From: Ideonella sp. A 288
GTDB taxonomy: Bacteria; Pseudomonadota; Gammaproteobacteria; Burkholderiales; Burkholderiaceae_C
Length of the DNA: 64,000 nt
NCBI RefSeq assembly: GCF_002198735.1
Contig: NZ_MWLO01000123.1
Coordinates: 89,623 to 153,622, forward strand
Direction: 5' to 3'
The position numbers and the translations under genes were made by a program. Shown one piece after another: positions 52,220-61,094 of this stretch; the stretch's first letter is position 1; the number at the start of each line of letters is the position of its first letter. Below the pieces are notes generated by a model. It ran no database searches. It worked only from the letters and a program-made list of their open reading frames with translations, and was not told where the DNA came from.

Positions 52220-53494
52220 ATGGCATTGATCGTTCACAAGTACGGTGGCACGTCGATGGGCTCGCCAGAGCGCATCCGCAGTGTCGCCAAGCGCGTCGCC
52301 AAATGGGCGCGCGCCGGCCACCAGATGGTGGTGGTGCCGTCCGCGATGAGCGGCGAAACCAATCGTCTGCTCGGGCTGGCCAAGGAAGTGCAGCCGGCCC
52401 AACTCGACGCGGCCGCGATGCGCGAACTCGACATGATCGCCTCCACCGGCGAGCAGGTGTCCGTTGGCCTGCTGGCCCTGGCGCTGCAGGCCGAAGGCAT
52501 GCCGGCGGTCAGCTACACCGGCTGGCAGGTGCCGGTGAAGACCGACTCGGCCTACACCAAGGCGCGCATCGAGAGCATCGACGACCAGCGCGTGCGTGCC
52601 GATCTGGCCGCCGGCAAGGTCGTCATCATCACCGGCTTCCAGGGCATCGATCCGGACGGCTCGATCACCACCCTGGGACGTGGCGGCTCCGACACCTCGG
52701 CCGTGGCCGTGGCCGCGGCCATGAAGGCCGACGAGTGCCTGATCTACACCGACGTCGACGGCGTCTACACCACCGACCCCCGCGTCGTGCCCGAGGCGAG
52801 GCGCCTGCACACCATCAGCTTCGAAGAGATGCTCGAGATGGCGAGCCTGGGCTCCAAGGTGTTGCAGATCCGCTCGGTCGAGTTTGCGGGCAAGTACCGC
52901 GTGCCGATGCGGGTGCTGTCGAGCTTCACCCCGTGGGACATCGCCATCGAGGAGGAGGCCACCTCCGGCACCCTGATCACCTTTGAGGAAGACGAGAAAA
53001 TGGAACAAGCCGTCGTGTCCGGCATCGCGTTCAACCGCGACGAGGCCAAGTTCACCGTGATCGGCGTGCCCGACAAGCCCGGCATCGCCTACCAGATCCT
53101 GGGCGCGGTGGCCGACGCCAACATCGAGGTCGACGTGATCGTGCAGAACGTGTCGCACGATGGCCGCACCGATTTCTCGTTCACCGTGCACCGCAACGAC
53201 TACCAGCGCACGTCCGACCTGCTCAATCAGACCGTGATGCCGGCCATCGGTGCCATGCAGATCTCGGGCGACCCGAAGATCTGCAAGGTGTCCATCGTCG
53301 GCATCGGCATGAAGAGCCACGTGGGCGTGGCCAGCACGATGTTCCGCACGCTGTCGGAAGAGGGCATCAACATCCAGATGATCACCACCAGCGAGATCAA
53401 GACCTCGGTGGTGATCAACGAGAAGTACATGGAGCTGGCGGTCCGTGCACTGCACCGCGCGTTCGATCTGGACGCGCCGCAGAATCTGGGCTGA
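52220..53494 (+). CDS. lysC: aspartate kinase
   Basis: The 424-aa enzyme phosphorylates aspartate, the first step to lysine, threonine and methionine. The kinase domain begins VHKYGGTSMGSPERI; TTLGRGGSDTSA binds ATP. Two ACT domains in the C-terminal third give feedback control. An internal ATG at 53000 with GAGG upstream could start a regulatory beta subunit, as in Bacillus and Corynebacterium. It is the monofunctional type, with no homoserine dehydrogenase fused. Confidence 0.96.
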   Translation: MALIVHKYGGTSMGSPERIRSVAKRVAKWARAGHQMVVVPSAMSGETNRLLGLAKEVQPAQLDAAAMRELDMIASTGEQVSVGLLALALQAEGMPAVSYTGWQVPVKTDSAYTKARIESIDDQRVRADLAAGKVVIITGFQGIDPDGSITTLGRGGSDTSAVAVAAAMKADECLIYTDVDGVYTTDPRVVPEARRLHTISFEEMLEMASLGSKVLQIRSVEFAGKYRVPMRVLSSFTPWDIAIEEEATSGTLITFEEDEKMEQAVVSGIAFNRDEAKFTVIGVPDKPGIAYQILGAVADANIEVDVIVQNVSHDGRTDFSFTVHRNDYQRTSDLLNQTVMPAIGAMQISGDPKICKVSIVGIGMKSHVGVASTMFRTLSEEGINIQMITTSEIKTSVVINEKYMELAVRALHRAFDLDAPQNLG

Positions 53495-53513
53495 AGCCCC
53501 GTGCCGGCTGCGC

Positions 53514-53519
53514 TAGAAT
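53514..53519 (+). promoter_or_regulatory. -10 element of tRNA-Ser
   Basis: TAGAAT ends 14 bases before the first base of the mature tRNA, a suitable distance for a transcript start near 53526. The -35 region overlaps the end of lysC and is weak. Confidence 0.45.
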
Positions 53520-53533
53520 CCGCAGCCTTGACT

Positions 53534-53626
53534 GGAGTCGTGACCGAGTGGCCGAAGGTGCTCCCCTGCTAAGGGAGTATGTGGGCAAAACCTGCATCGA
53601 GGGTTCGAATCCCTCCGACTCCGCCA
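53534..53626 (+). tRNA. tRNA-Ser (GCU anticodon)
   Basis: The acceptor stem GGAGTCG (53534-53540) pairs with CGACTCC (53616-53622), followed by G and an encoded CCA (53624-53626). The anticodon stem CTCCC/GGGAG encloses loop CTGCTAA, giving anticodon GCT at 53568-53570 for AGC/AGU codons. The long variable arm is typical of serine tRNAs, and the T-arm GGTTCGAATCC is canonical. The gene has its own terminator. Confidence 0.97.
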
Positions 53627-53640
53627 GATGTACAGCAACA

Positions 53641-53662
53641 ACGGGCCTTCGGGTCCGTTTTT
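53641..53662 (+). terminator. terminator of tRNA-Ser
   Basis: ACGGGCC (53641-53647), a TTCG tetraloop and GGTCCGT (53652-53658) form a 7-bp stem closed by the very stable C(UUCG)G loop and followed by T residues to 53662. It lies 15 bases after the tRNA CCA end. Confidence 0.88.
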
Positions 53663-53819
53663 GCTTTCTGCGTGTCCTTTGGCGGCGCGCGGCATCCAAG
53701 CCGAGCTCGAAGGTCCCCGCCCACGCAGTCACGGAAGTGTCATGCGGCCAGCCCACAATTCGACACTGCTGGAATCATGCTCGGGTCGATCGGGTCGAAC
53801 AGAGAGTTGAAGGAGCGTC

Positions 53820-54863
53820 ATGAGAGTCGGCATCAACGGAATGGGCCGCATTGGCCGCCTGGCACTGCGTGCCGCCTTTGGCGCTGCCGAGCGTCCATCG
53901 GACGACCCCCGCGCCGGGAATCGGCTCGATGTGGTGCACCTCAACGAGATCAAGGGCGGCGCCGCGGCCACGGCCCATCTGCTGACCTTCGACAGTGTCC
54001 AGGGGCGCTGGCGTGCCGACATCGCCGCCCAGGGCGACGATGGCCTGCGAGTGGCCGGCAGGGCGTTGAGCTTCTCGTCGCATGCCAGTGCGGCCGACAT
54101 TCCCTGGGGCGACCTGGGCGTGGACCTGGTGCTCGAGTGCACGGGCAAGTTCCTCACGCCCGAGACCTTACAAGGACATCTCGACCGCGGGGCCAAGCGC
54201 GTCATCGTTGCCGCGCCCGTGAAGGTCGGCCAGGTGCTCAACATCGTGGTGGGGATCAACGACCACCTGTACAGGCCCGAAGTGCATCGGATCGTCACGG
54301 CAGCGTCCTGTACCACGAACTGCCTGGCCCCGGTGGTGAAGGTGGTGCATGAGGCCCTGGGCATCCGCCACGGGCAGATCACCACCATCCACGACCCCAC
54401 GAACACCAACCTGATGGTCGATGCGCCGCACAAGGACCTGCGCCGTGCGCGCAGCGCGATGTTGAGCCTGGCGCCCACCACCACGGGCAGCGCCACCGCC
54501 ATCGCGCTGATCTACCCCGAACTGGCGGGCAAGCTCAACGGCCATGCGGTGCGCGCGCCGGTGCTCAATGCGTCACTGACCGATTGCGTGTTCGAACTTC
54601 AGCGCCCGACCACCGCCGAGGAAGTGAACCGCCTCTTTTCCGCCGCGGCCCGGGGCCCGCTGGCGGGCATCCTCGGCTACGAGGACCGCCCCCTGGTGAG
54701 TGCCGATTACGCCCGGGACACCCGCAGTTCGATCGTCGACGCGCTGTCGACCATGGTCACCGACGGCACGATGCTCAAGGTCTACGCCTGGTACGACAAC
54801 GAGATGGGCTATGCCTGCCGCATGGTGGACCTCGCCTGCCTCATGAACGAGCAAGGTCTCTGA
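53820..54863 (+). CDS. ArsJ-associated glyceraldehyde-3-phosphate dehydrogenase
   Basis: The 347-aa GAPDH has the NAD site [10 protein letters not shown] at residues 4-13 and the catalytic cysteine Cys164 in ASCTTN. It is directly followed by arsJ, and the pair is known from arsenic resistance islands. GAPDH uses arsenate in place of phosphate to make 1-arseno-3-phosphoglycerate, which ArsJ exports. A GAAGGAG ribosome site precedes the ATG. The sequence differs from typical glycolytic GAPDH, for example in a compact loop near residues 22-33. Location and pairing support the arsenic role. Confidence 0.9.
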   Translation: MRVGINGMGRIGRLALRAAFGAAERPSDDPRAGNRLDVVHLNEIKGGAAATAHLLTFDSVQGRWRADIAAQGDDGLRVAGRALSFSSHASAADIPWGDLGVDLVLECTGKFLTPETLQGHLDRGAKRVIVAAPVKVGQVLNIVVGINDHLYRPEVHRIVTAASCTTNCLAPVVKVVHEALGIRHGQITTIHDPTNTNLMVDAPHKDLRRARSAMLSLAPTTTGSATAIALIYPELAGKLNGHAVRAPVLNASLTDCVFELQRPTTAEEVNRLFSAAARGPLAGILGYEDRPLVSADYARDTRSSIVDALSTMVTDGTMLKVYAWYDNEMGYACRMVDLACLMNEQGL

Positions 54864-54868
54864 GCACC

Positions 54869-56173
54869 ATGTCTGCACCGCCGACCCCAGGCGGGTCCAC
54901 CGACGTGGCCACGGCACCGACCACGAACGGTGCGCGCAACTACGCCATCGTCACCGCCGCGTACTGGGGCTTCACGCTCACCGACGGCGCACTGCGGATG
55001 CTGGTGCTGCTGCACTTCTACAGGCTGGGCTATTCGCCTTTCACGCTGGCCTTCCTGTTCCTGCTGTACGAGGCGATGGGGGTGGTGGCCAACCTCATCG
55101 GCGGCTGGCTCGCGACGCGCTTTGGCATCCAGCGCATGCTGACGGTGGGGCTGTGCACGCAGATCACCGGCTTCCTGCTGCTGTCCCGGCTGTCTCCCGA
55201 CTGGACGGTGACGATGTCGGTGGCGTGGGTGGTGCTGTCGCAAGGCGTCTGCGGCGTGGCCAAGGACCTCACCAAGACGGCCAGCAAGTCGGCCATCAAG
55301 CTCACGGCCAGCACGGCCTCAGGCCAACTGTTCAAGTGGGTGGCATGGTTCACCGGCAGCAAGAACGCGATGAAGGGCGTGGGCTTCTTTCTCGGGGGCC
55401 TGCTGCTGGATCGCCTCGGGTTTCAGGCCTCGCTGTGGAGCATGGCCGGCTTGCTGGCCATCGTGCTGGGCGGTGTGGTGGCCTTCGTGCCTCCGCTGAT
55501 GGGCAAGAGCAAGGCGTCCAAATCGGCCAAGGAACTGTTCGCCAAGAACCGCGGCATCAATCTGCTCGCGGCCGCCCGGGTGGCACTGTTCGGGGCCCGC
55601 GATGTCTGGTTTGTCGTCGGTGTGCCGGTGTTTCTGTATGCCTCGGGCTGGACGTTCACGATGGTGGGTGGCTTCCTCGCCGCCTGGACCATCGGCTATG
55701 GCCTGGTGCAGGCCCTGGCGCCGGCGCTGGTGCGCCGCAGTGCCGATGGCCTGAGCACCGAGGTGCCCGCCGCCCGGCTGTGGTCGGCCGTGCTGGCCGT
55801 GGTGCCGGTCGCGCTGGCCGTGGTCGTGGCATTGAAGGTTCCGCATCTCGAGTGGGCTGTGGTCGGTGGGTTGGGATTGTTCGGGTTTGCCTTCGCCGTC
55901 AATTCATCGGTGCACTCGTACCTGATCCTGGCCTACGCTGGCTCGGAAAAGGCCGCCGAGGACGTGGGCTTCTACTACGCCGCGAATGCCTTGGGGCGCT
56001 TCTTCGGCACCTTGATGTCGGGCCTGCTGTACCAATGGGGTGGGCTGCTCTTCTCACTGAGCGGCTCTGCGGCCATGCTCATCGCCTGCTGGCTGATCAC
56101 ACTGGCGCTGCCCGACAAGGTGGCGGTGACGGGCCCGCAGGAGGCCCCTGGGTCGCCAACAGGTGCGAACTGA
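54869..56173 (+). CDS. arsJ: organoarsenical efflux MFS transporter ArsJ
   Basis: The 434-aa transporter has about twelve membrane helices of the major facilitator type. It starts 5 bases after the GAPDH stop. The motif YWGFTLTDGALRMLVLLHFY is characteristic of ArsJ, as is GVAKDLTKTASKSAIK. It exports 1-arseno-3-phosphoglycerate, which then breaks down outside the cell to arsenate. Together with GAPDH it provides arsenate resistance without arsenate reductase. Confidence 0.93.
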   Translation: MSAPPTPGGSTDVATAPTTNGARNYAIVTAAYWGFTLTDGALRMLVLLHFYRLGYSPFTLAFLFLLYEAMGVVANLIGGWLATRFGIQRMLTVGLCTQITGFLLLSRLSPDWTVTMSVAWVVLSQGVCGVAKDLTKTASKSAIKLTASTASGQLFKWVAWFTGSKNAMKGVGFFLGGLLLDRLGFQASLWSMAGLLAIVLGGVVAFVPPLMGKSKASKSAKELFAKNRGINLLAAARVALFGARDVWFVVGVPVFLYASGWTFTMVGGFLAAWTIGYGLVQALAPALVRRSADGLSTEVPAARLWSAVLAVVPVALAVVVALKVPHLEWAVVGGLGLFGFAFAVNSSVHSYLILAYAGSEKAAEDVGFYYAANALGRFFGTLMSGLLYQWGGLLFSLSGSAAMLIACWLITLALPDKVAVTGPQEAPGSPTGAN

Positions 56174-56379
56174 CCCATGCCCCGGAACATCGGCATGCGT
56201 TGACTCGATGGACGTGGCACCGCGAGTGGCGCTGTCAGGCGGGATGGTGTGACCACTGTCAACGCCGCAGGGCTCGATCGATCCCATATTTCCACATTCA
56301 TGAGAATTTCGAGCCTGCCAATGCGCCTTGAGCCCGTCGGTGTGGCTGCCTGCCTGGAAGCGCTGACCGGAGTTGCACG

Positions 56380-57447
56380 ATGAGTGCCGTCACCAAGAAA
56401 CTGTCCTTCCTCGACCGATACCTGACGGTCTGGATCTTCGCCGCCATGGCGCTCGGCGTGTGTCTGGGCTACTTCGTGCCCGGCACCGAGGCCTTCATCA
56501 ACAGCTTCCAGGTCGGCACGACCAACCTGCCCATTGCGGTGGGTCTGATGCTGATGATGTACCCGCCGTTTGCCAAGGTCCGCTACGAGGAGTTGCCGGA
56601 CGTCTTCAGGGACAAGAAGGTGCTCGGCCTGTCCCTGGTGCAGAACTGGATCGTCGGGCCGATCCTGATGTTCGCGCTGGCGATCATCTTCCTGAACGAC
56701 AAGCCCGAATACATGGTCGGCCTGATCATGATCGGCCTGGCGCGTTGCATCGCGATGGTCATCGTGTGGAACGAACTGGCCAAGGGATCCACCGAGTACG
56801 CCGCGGGCCTGGTGGCGTTCAACTCGATCTTCCAGGTGCTGTTCTTCAGCGTCTATGCCTGGCTGTTCATCACGGTGTTGCCGCCGTTGTTCGGCCTGTC
56901 GGGTTCGGTGATCGACATCTCCATCGGGCAGATCGCCGAGAGCGTCTTCATCTACCTCGGCATTCCCTGCATCGCCGGCGTGCTGACCCGCGTGGTCATG
57001 CTGCGCTTCGTCAGCAAGGAGTGGTACCACACCCGCTTCGTGCCGAAGATCGGGCCGATCACCCTGTTCGCCTTGCTCTTCACGATCGTCGTGATGTTCA
57101 GCCTCAAGGGCAAGCTCATCATCAGCATCCCGTTCGATGTGGTGCGCATCGCGATCCCGCTGCTGATCTACTTTCTGGTGATGTTCGTGTTCTCGTTCTT
57201 CATGAGCAAGCGCCTGGGAGCCAACTACGAGAAGAGCGTGACGCTGTCCTTCACCGCCGCCAGCAACAACTTCGAACTGGCCATTGCCGTGGCCATCGCG
57301 GTGTACGGCATCAACTCGGGGGCCGCCTTTGCGGCGGTCATCGGGCCCTTGGTCGAGGTTCCCGTGATGATCTTCCTGGTCAACATCGCCCTGTGGTTCC
57401 AGCGACGGTACTTCGGCCCCGTGCCGGCGCAGCCGGCAGGGGCCTGA
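56380..57447 (+). CDS. acr3: arsenite efflux transporter Acr3
   Basis: The 355-aa membrane protein is of the ACR3 family, with ten predicted helices and the conserved cysteine in [13 protein letters not shown]. It extrudes arsenite using the proton gradient. The N-terminus [20 protein letters not shown] is typical. A 206-base gap separates it from arsJ and probably holds its own promoter; arsR follows 9 bases downstream. Confidence 0.95.
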   Translation: MSAVTKKLSFLDRYLTVWIFAAMALGVCLGYFVPGTEAFINSFQVGTTNLPIAVGLMLMMYPPFAKVRYEELPDVFRDKKVLGLSLVQNWIVGPILMFALAIIFLNDKPEYMVGLIMIGLARCIAMVIVWNELAKGSTEYAAGLVAFNSIFQVLFFSVYAWLFITVLPPLFGLSGSVIDISIGQIAESVFIYLGIPCIAGVLTRVVMLRFVSKEWYHTRFVPKIGPITLFALLFTIVVMFSLKGKLIISIPFDVVRIAIPLLIYFLVMFVFSFFMSKRLGANYEKSVTLSFTAASNNFELAIAVAIAVYGINSGAAFAAVIGPLVEVPVMIFLVNIALWFQRRYFGPVPAQPAGA

Positions 57448-57456
57448 AAGGTGGGC

Positions 57457-57786
57457 ATGGACGAGAAGGCTGCCGTGGTGTCCCTGGCCGCCCTGGCGCA
57501 GGGCATGCGGCTGCGGGTCTTTCGCGCGCTGGTCGGTGCCGGCCCGCAAGGCATGACGCCGGGTGCGCTGTCCGCCACGCTGGACGTGCCCGCGTCCACA
57601 CTGTCCTTTCACCTGAAGGAACTGATGCATGCCCGGTTGGTGTCACAGGAGCGGGACGGCCGCAGCCTGATCTACCGGCCCGAGATCGGTGAGATGCAGG
57701 CCTTGCTGGACTACCTCACGGCGCACTGTTGTCAGGGTGAGTCGTGCAAACCAAGAAGCCCTCGAGGACGCATCAGGTGTGGATGA
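57457..57786 (+). CDS. arsR: ArsR-family arsenic-responsive repressor
   Basis: The 109-aa winged-helix repressor has the helix-turn-helix segment LDVPASTLSFHLKELMHARL. Its likely arsenite-binding cysteines lie at the C-terminus, Cys91, Cys92 and Cys97 in HCCQGESC, as in the Acidithiobacillus-type ArsR rather than the E. coli type with its cysteines in the DNA-binding helix. It is the last gene of the module. The ATG at 57457 has AAAGG upstream; a GTG at 57451 is possible. Confidence 0.92.
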   Translation: MDEKAAVVSLAALAQGMRLRVFRALVGAGPQGMTPGALSATLDVPASTLSFHLKELMHARLVSQERDGRSLIYRPEIGEMQALLDYLTAHCCQGESCKPRSPRGRIRCG

Positions 57787-57832
57787 CGCCCTGGGCCATG
57801 ATCGATTCACTGAACAGACTGGGACGAACGGG

Positions 57833-58387
57833 ATGCGAACACTGCGCGCATTGATCTGTGGACTCGGCATGGCGATCGCCTGGCCGGCGCTGGCGCAACA
57901 GCCCACCCCCGCCCAGACGGCGCCGACGACGCGAAGCCTGGCGGTGCTCGAGTTCGAATTGCTCGACGACCACAACAACCCTGCCACCAAAGCCGCGCAG
58001 GTGGTGCGCCTGCGCAATGCCACGGCGCAGCTTCAGCGCGAGTTGGCCGAGCGGAACCTGTATCGCGTGGTCGACCCTGCACCGTCGTTCGCCTTGCAGG
58101 ACAAGCTGCGCTCGCAGCAGGAGTACCTGTACCGCTGCGACGACTGCGCCGTCCAGGTCGGCCAGTTGCTGGGTGTGGACCTGGTGATGGCCACGTGGGT
58201 GCAGAAGGTGAGCGAACTGATCCTGAACCTCAACGTGCAGATCCTCAACGTCGACACGCAAACAGTGGTGTTCAGCAAGTCGGTCGACCTGCGCGGCAAC
58301 GACGACGTATCGTGGACACGTGCGGTGCGTTTCCTGGTGCGCGACATGGCCGAGAAGCGCGAGCGCAACCCGAACTACGGGCACTGA
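57833..58387 (+). CDS. DUF2380/DUF3280-like exported protein
   Basis: The 184-aa protein has a signal peptide (LICGLGMAIAWPALAQ) and a domain with LAVLEFELLDD, YRCDDCAVQVGQLLGVDLVM and VQKVSELILNLNVQI, ending SVDLRGNDDVSWTRAVRF. This matches the DUF2380/DUF3280 family recalled from methylotrophs. The CDDC pair might form a disulfide or bind metal. Its position between the arsenic module and the H4MPT genes is consistent with a one-carbon role. No function is known. Confidence 0.6.
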   Translation: MRTLRALICGLGMAIAWPALAQQPTPAQTAPTTRSLAVLEFELLDDHNNPATKAAQVVRLRNATAQLQRELAERNLYRVVDPAPSFALQDKLRSQQEYLYRCDDCAVQVGQLLGVDLVMATWVQKVSELILNLNVQILNVDTQTVVFSKSVDLRGNDDVSWTRAVRFLVRDMAEKRERNPNYGH

Positions 58388-58464
58388 CCCGGCCGACAAA
58401 GCGCGATGGCCTGCCATTGGACCGTTGCCGTGATACCGGGCCCACCCACACGAAAGGATGCGGC

Positions 58465-58854
58465 ATGCCAGGATGGCGAAGGAAGTCGAAGGACGAGGTG
58501 TTCACCGCCGACGAGATCGGCGCGAGGCTGGCCGACGAGTTGCCGAAATGGACCTTCGAGGACGGCTGGATCCGCCGCAAGTACAAGACGAGCGGCTGGA
58601 AGGGCACCTTGATGGTGGTCAACGCCGTCGGCCATCTGGCCGAGGCGGCCTGGCACCACCCGGACCTGACCGTGTCCTATGCCTTCGTCACCGTGAAGCT
58701 GATGAACCACGCTGCCAAGGGCATCACCGAGAAGGACTTCGAACTGGCCCGCAAGATCGAGGACGTGGTGATGTGGCAGCCCGGCGCCACCGAAGGCTCG
58801 GCCCTCGAAGGCACGCCAGACGACGCTCGCTTCAAGTACATCAAGTACGACTGA
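58465..58854 (+). CDS. pterin-4a-carbinolamine dehydratase-like protein
   Basis: The 129-aa protein resembles PhhB/DCoH dehydratases: VNAVGHLAEAAWHHPDLTVSYAFVTVKLMNHAAKGITEKDFELARKIE contains the conserved histidine-rich active-site pattern. In methylotrophs a similar gene (pcd) is needed for H4MPT synthesis. Here it precedes mptG and mtdB, which supports that role. The C-terminal tail after residue 100 is longer than in PhhB. Confidence 0.8.
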   Translation: MPGWRRKSKDEVFTADEIGARLADELPKWTFEDGWIRRKYKTSGWKGTLMVVNAVGHLAEAAWHHPDLTVSYAFVTVKLMNHAAKGITEKDFELARKIEDVVMWQPGATEGSALEGTPDDARFKYIKYD

Positions 58855-59016
58855 CGCGGCGCGCCCGCGCGGCCGCCGCGCGATGACAGATTGTCCCCAA
58901 GTCGAGACAGCGCGACCGGGCTGCCCTGCGGATTGCCGAGTTCGTGCTGGCGCGACGGCGGGGGAACAGGGCTTGCTTTGTCAGAGCAGACCGACTTTGA
59001 ATCGCCCGCCCACCGC

Positions 59017-60096
59017 ATGATGGATTCACCCGCCAGCAGCCTCGAGACCCTTTGCGCAGAACCGACCGCCCGCGTGTCGATCCGCGCACCGGGCCGCCTG
59101 CACCTGGGCTTTCTCGATCCCGCCGGCACGCTGGGGCGCCGTTTCGGCAGCCTCGGACTGGTGATCGACGGGTTCGAGACCGAGGTCGAACTGTGCGACT
59201 CGCAGGCCCCTCGCATCAGCGCCACCGGCCCGGCCGAGCGCGCCGAGGTCGAGCGCGCAGCCGCCCACCTGCACGAACTGCAACGCCACAGCGGCCGACC
59301 CGACCCACTGCACCTGCGCCTGGTGCGCGTGCTGCCGGCCCATGCGGGCTTCGGCTCCGGCACCCAACTGGCCTTGGCGATCGGCCGCGCCTTCGCGCAG
59401 TGGCATCGGCTCGACATCGCCACCCCCCGGTTGGCGCAGTGGCTGGGTCGTGGCGTGCGATCGGGCATCGGCATCGCCGGATTCGACCAAGGGGGGCTGC
59501 TCGTCGATGGCGGCCCGGGCAATGACGGCGCACCCGCGTCGGTGCTCTCGCGCATCGCATTGCCTGCCGCATGGCGCGTGGTGGTGGTGCAGGACAGCGG
59601 GCACCGGGGCTTGTCCGGTGCGGCTGAGCGTTCGGCCATCGCCAGCATCCCGCCCTTGCCGCAGGCGCTGGCGGCGGACATCTGCCACCAGGTGCTGATG
59701 CGGGTGCTGCCCGGTGCGGCCTCGGGCGAATTCGCACCCTTCGCCAGCGGCATCACGCGCATCCAGCGGGTGCTGGGCGAGCACTTCGCGCCGGCGCAGG
59801 GCGGCGGCGTCTTCACCAGCCCCGCGGTCGGGCGCCTGATCGAATGGCTCGCATCGGCTGCGCCCCTGCACGCCGTCGGCACCTTGCACGACGACGACGC
59901 GGCCGTCGCGATCGGACAAAGCTCCTGGGGGCCGACAGGCTTTGCCATCGTGGCGTCGCAAGACCGGGCCGACGCGCTGGTGCGGGCGGCCCATGCGGCG
60001 CAGATGGTGGCTCCCCACCTGACCATCGACATCGTGTCCGCGCGCCGCACCGGCGCCTCCATCATCGACCGCCGTCAGGCCGCCGCCGCACGCTGA
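59017..60096 (+). CDS. mptG: beta-ribofuranosylaminobenzene 5'-phosphate synthase
   Basis: The 359-aa enzyme couples p-aminobenzoate-type precursors to PRPP in the first committed step of methanopterin synthesis. It has the GHMP-kinase-like fold: SIRAPGRLHLGFLD near the start and AGFGSGTQLALAIG in the middle. ATG 59017 or the adjacent 59020 is the start. It belongs to the H4MPT cluster and would make the cofactor used by MtdB and Mch. Confidence 0.9.
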   Translation: MMDSPASSLETLCAEPTARVSIRAPGRLHLGFLDPAGTLGRRFGSLGLVIDGFETEVELCDSQAPRISATGPAERAEVERAAAHLHELQRHSGRPDPLHLRLVRVLPAHAGFGSGTQLALAIGRAFAQWHRLDIATPRLAQWLGRGVRSGIGIAGFDQGGLLVDGGPGNDGAPASVLSRIALPAAWRVVVVQDSGHRGLSGAAERSAIASIPPLPQALAADICHQVLMRVLPGAASGEFAPFASGITRIQRVLGEHFAPAQGGGVFTSPAVGRLIEWLASAAPLHAVGTLHDDDAAVAIGQSSWGPTGFAIVASQDRADALVRAAHAAQMVAPHLTIDIVSARRTGASIIDRRQAAAAR

Positions 60097-60150
60097 GCGG
60101 CAAGCGGCTGCATCGCCACGACAGAACACTCCACACCACGCCGAGGGCCC

Positions 60151-61080
60151 ATGGAACGTCCATACATCCTGCACATGTTCACCCCGGGCCGCCAGATGAG
60201 CCCGTTCGACATCAACATGGCGGCCGACGCCGGTTACCAGATCATCGTGCCTTACTGCGAGGTGGGCGTCGATGGCATCGCCGGCCTGACCCAGGACACC
60301 ATCTTCTCGCGGGGCCCGAAGGGGGTGGCCCGCACCGGCATCTTCATCGGCGGGCGCGATGCGCTGATGGCGGCCGACATGGTGGAACAATCGAAGGCGG
60401 CGATGGTCAAGCCCTTCGTCGTGTCGGTGATGGCCGACCCGAGCGGTGCCTACACCACGGCTGCGGCCATGGTGGCCTGCGTCGAGGCCGCGTTGAAGCG
60501 CAGCACCGGCCTGGGCCTGGAGGGGCAGCGCGTCGTGATCCTGGGCGGCACGGGGCCGGTGGGGCGCATCGCCGGCGTCATCGCCGCGCAGGCAGGCGCC
60601 GAGGTCTTCCTGTCCAGCCGCAACGGCATCGACGCGGCCGAGGCCGCAGCGGCCGAGACGGGCAAGCGCTTCGGCGTGACGATCCACGGCCTGTCGGGCG
60701 GCGATCCAGCGGCCGTGCGCGCGTCCATCGGCCAGGCCGACATCCTGCTGGCCTGCGCGGCGGCCGGCGTGCAGGTCGTCTCGGCCGAGGCGCTCGGTGC
60801 CGCGCAGCGCCTCAAGGTGGCTGCCGATGTCAATGCGGTGCCGCCGGCCGGCATCGCCGGGGTCGACGCGATGGACAACCGCAAGCCGCTGCCGGGCATG
60901 TCGGCGGTGGGCATCGGTGCATTGGCCGTGGGCAACGTCAAGTACCAGACCCAGCACCGCCTGCTGGTGCGCATGCAGCAGGCCGAGAAGGCCGTGGTGC
61001 TGAGCTTCGCCGAGGCCTTTGCGGTGGCCCGCGAGGTGCTGGCCGAAGAGGCCGCCAAGGACGCGGCCAAGTCCGCCTGA
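60151..61080 (+). CDS. mtdB: NAD(P)-dependent methylene-tetrahydromethanopterin dehydrogenase
   Basis: The 309-aa MtdB oxidises methylene-H4MPT to methenyl-H4MPT in formaldehyde oxidation. The N-terminus MERPYILHMFTPGRQMSPFD and the NAD site ILGGTGPVGRIAG are characteristic. It lies between mptG and an ATP-grasp gene, with mch one gene further, giving the two consecutive enzymes of the pathway in one cluster. Confidence 0.95.
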   Translation: MERPYILHMFTPGRQMSPFDINMAADAGYQIIVPYCEVGVDGIAGLTQDTIFSRGPKGVARTGIFIGGRDALMAADMVEQSKAAMVKPFVVSVMADPSGAYTTAAAMVACVEAALKRSTGLGLEGQRVVILGGTGPVGRIAGVIAAQAGAEVFLSSRNGIDAAEAAAAETGKRFGVTIHGLSGGDPAAVRASIGQADILLACAAAGVQVVSAEALGAAQRLKVAADVNAVPPAGIAGVDAMDNRKPLPGMSAVGIGALAVGNVKYQTQHRLLVRMQQAEKAVVLSFAEAFAVAREVLAEEAAKDAAKSA

Positions 61081-61094
61081 GGCGGCCCCGCGCG

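Noticed and set aside
53548-53823. ORF running through the tRNA-Ser gene
   Set aside because: Its first part is the translated tRNA (a known false ORF type) and the rest covers the tRNA terminator.
53820-54863. GAPDH as the glycolytic housekeeping enzyme
   Set aside because: Its direct coupling to arsJ and divergent sequence point to the arsenic module; the glycolytic gene is usually elsewhere (with pgk/tkt).
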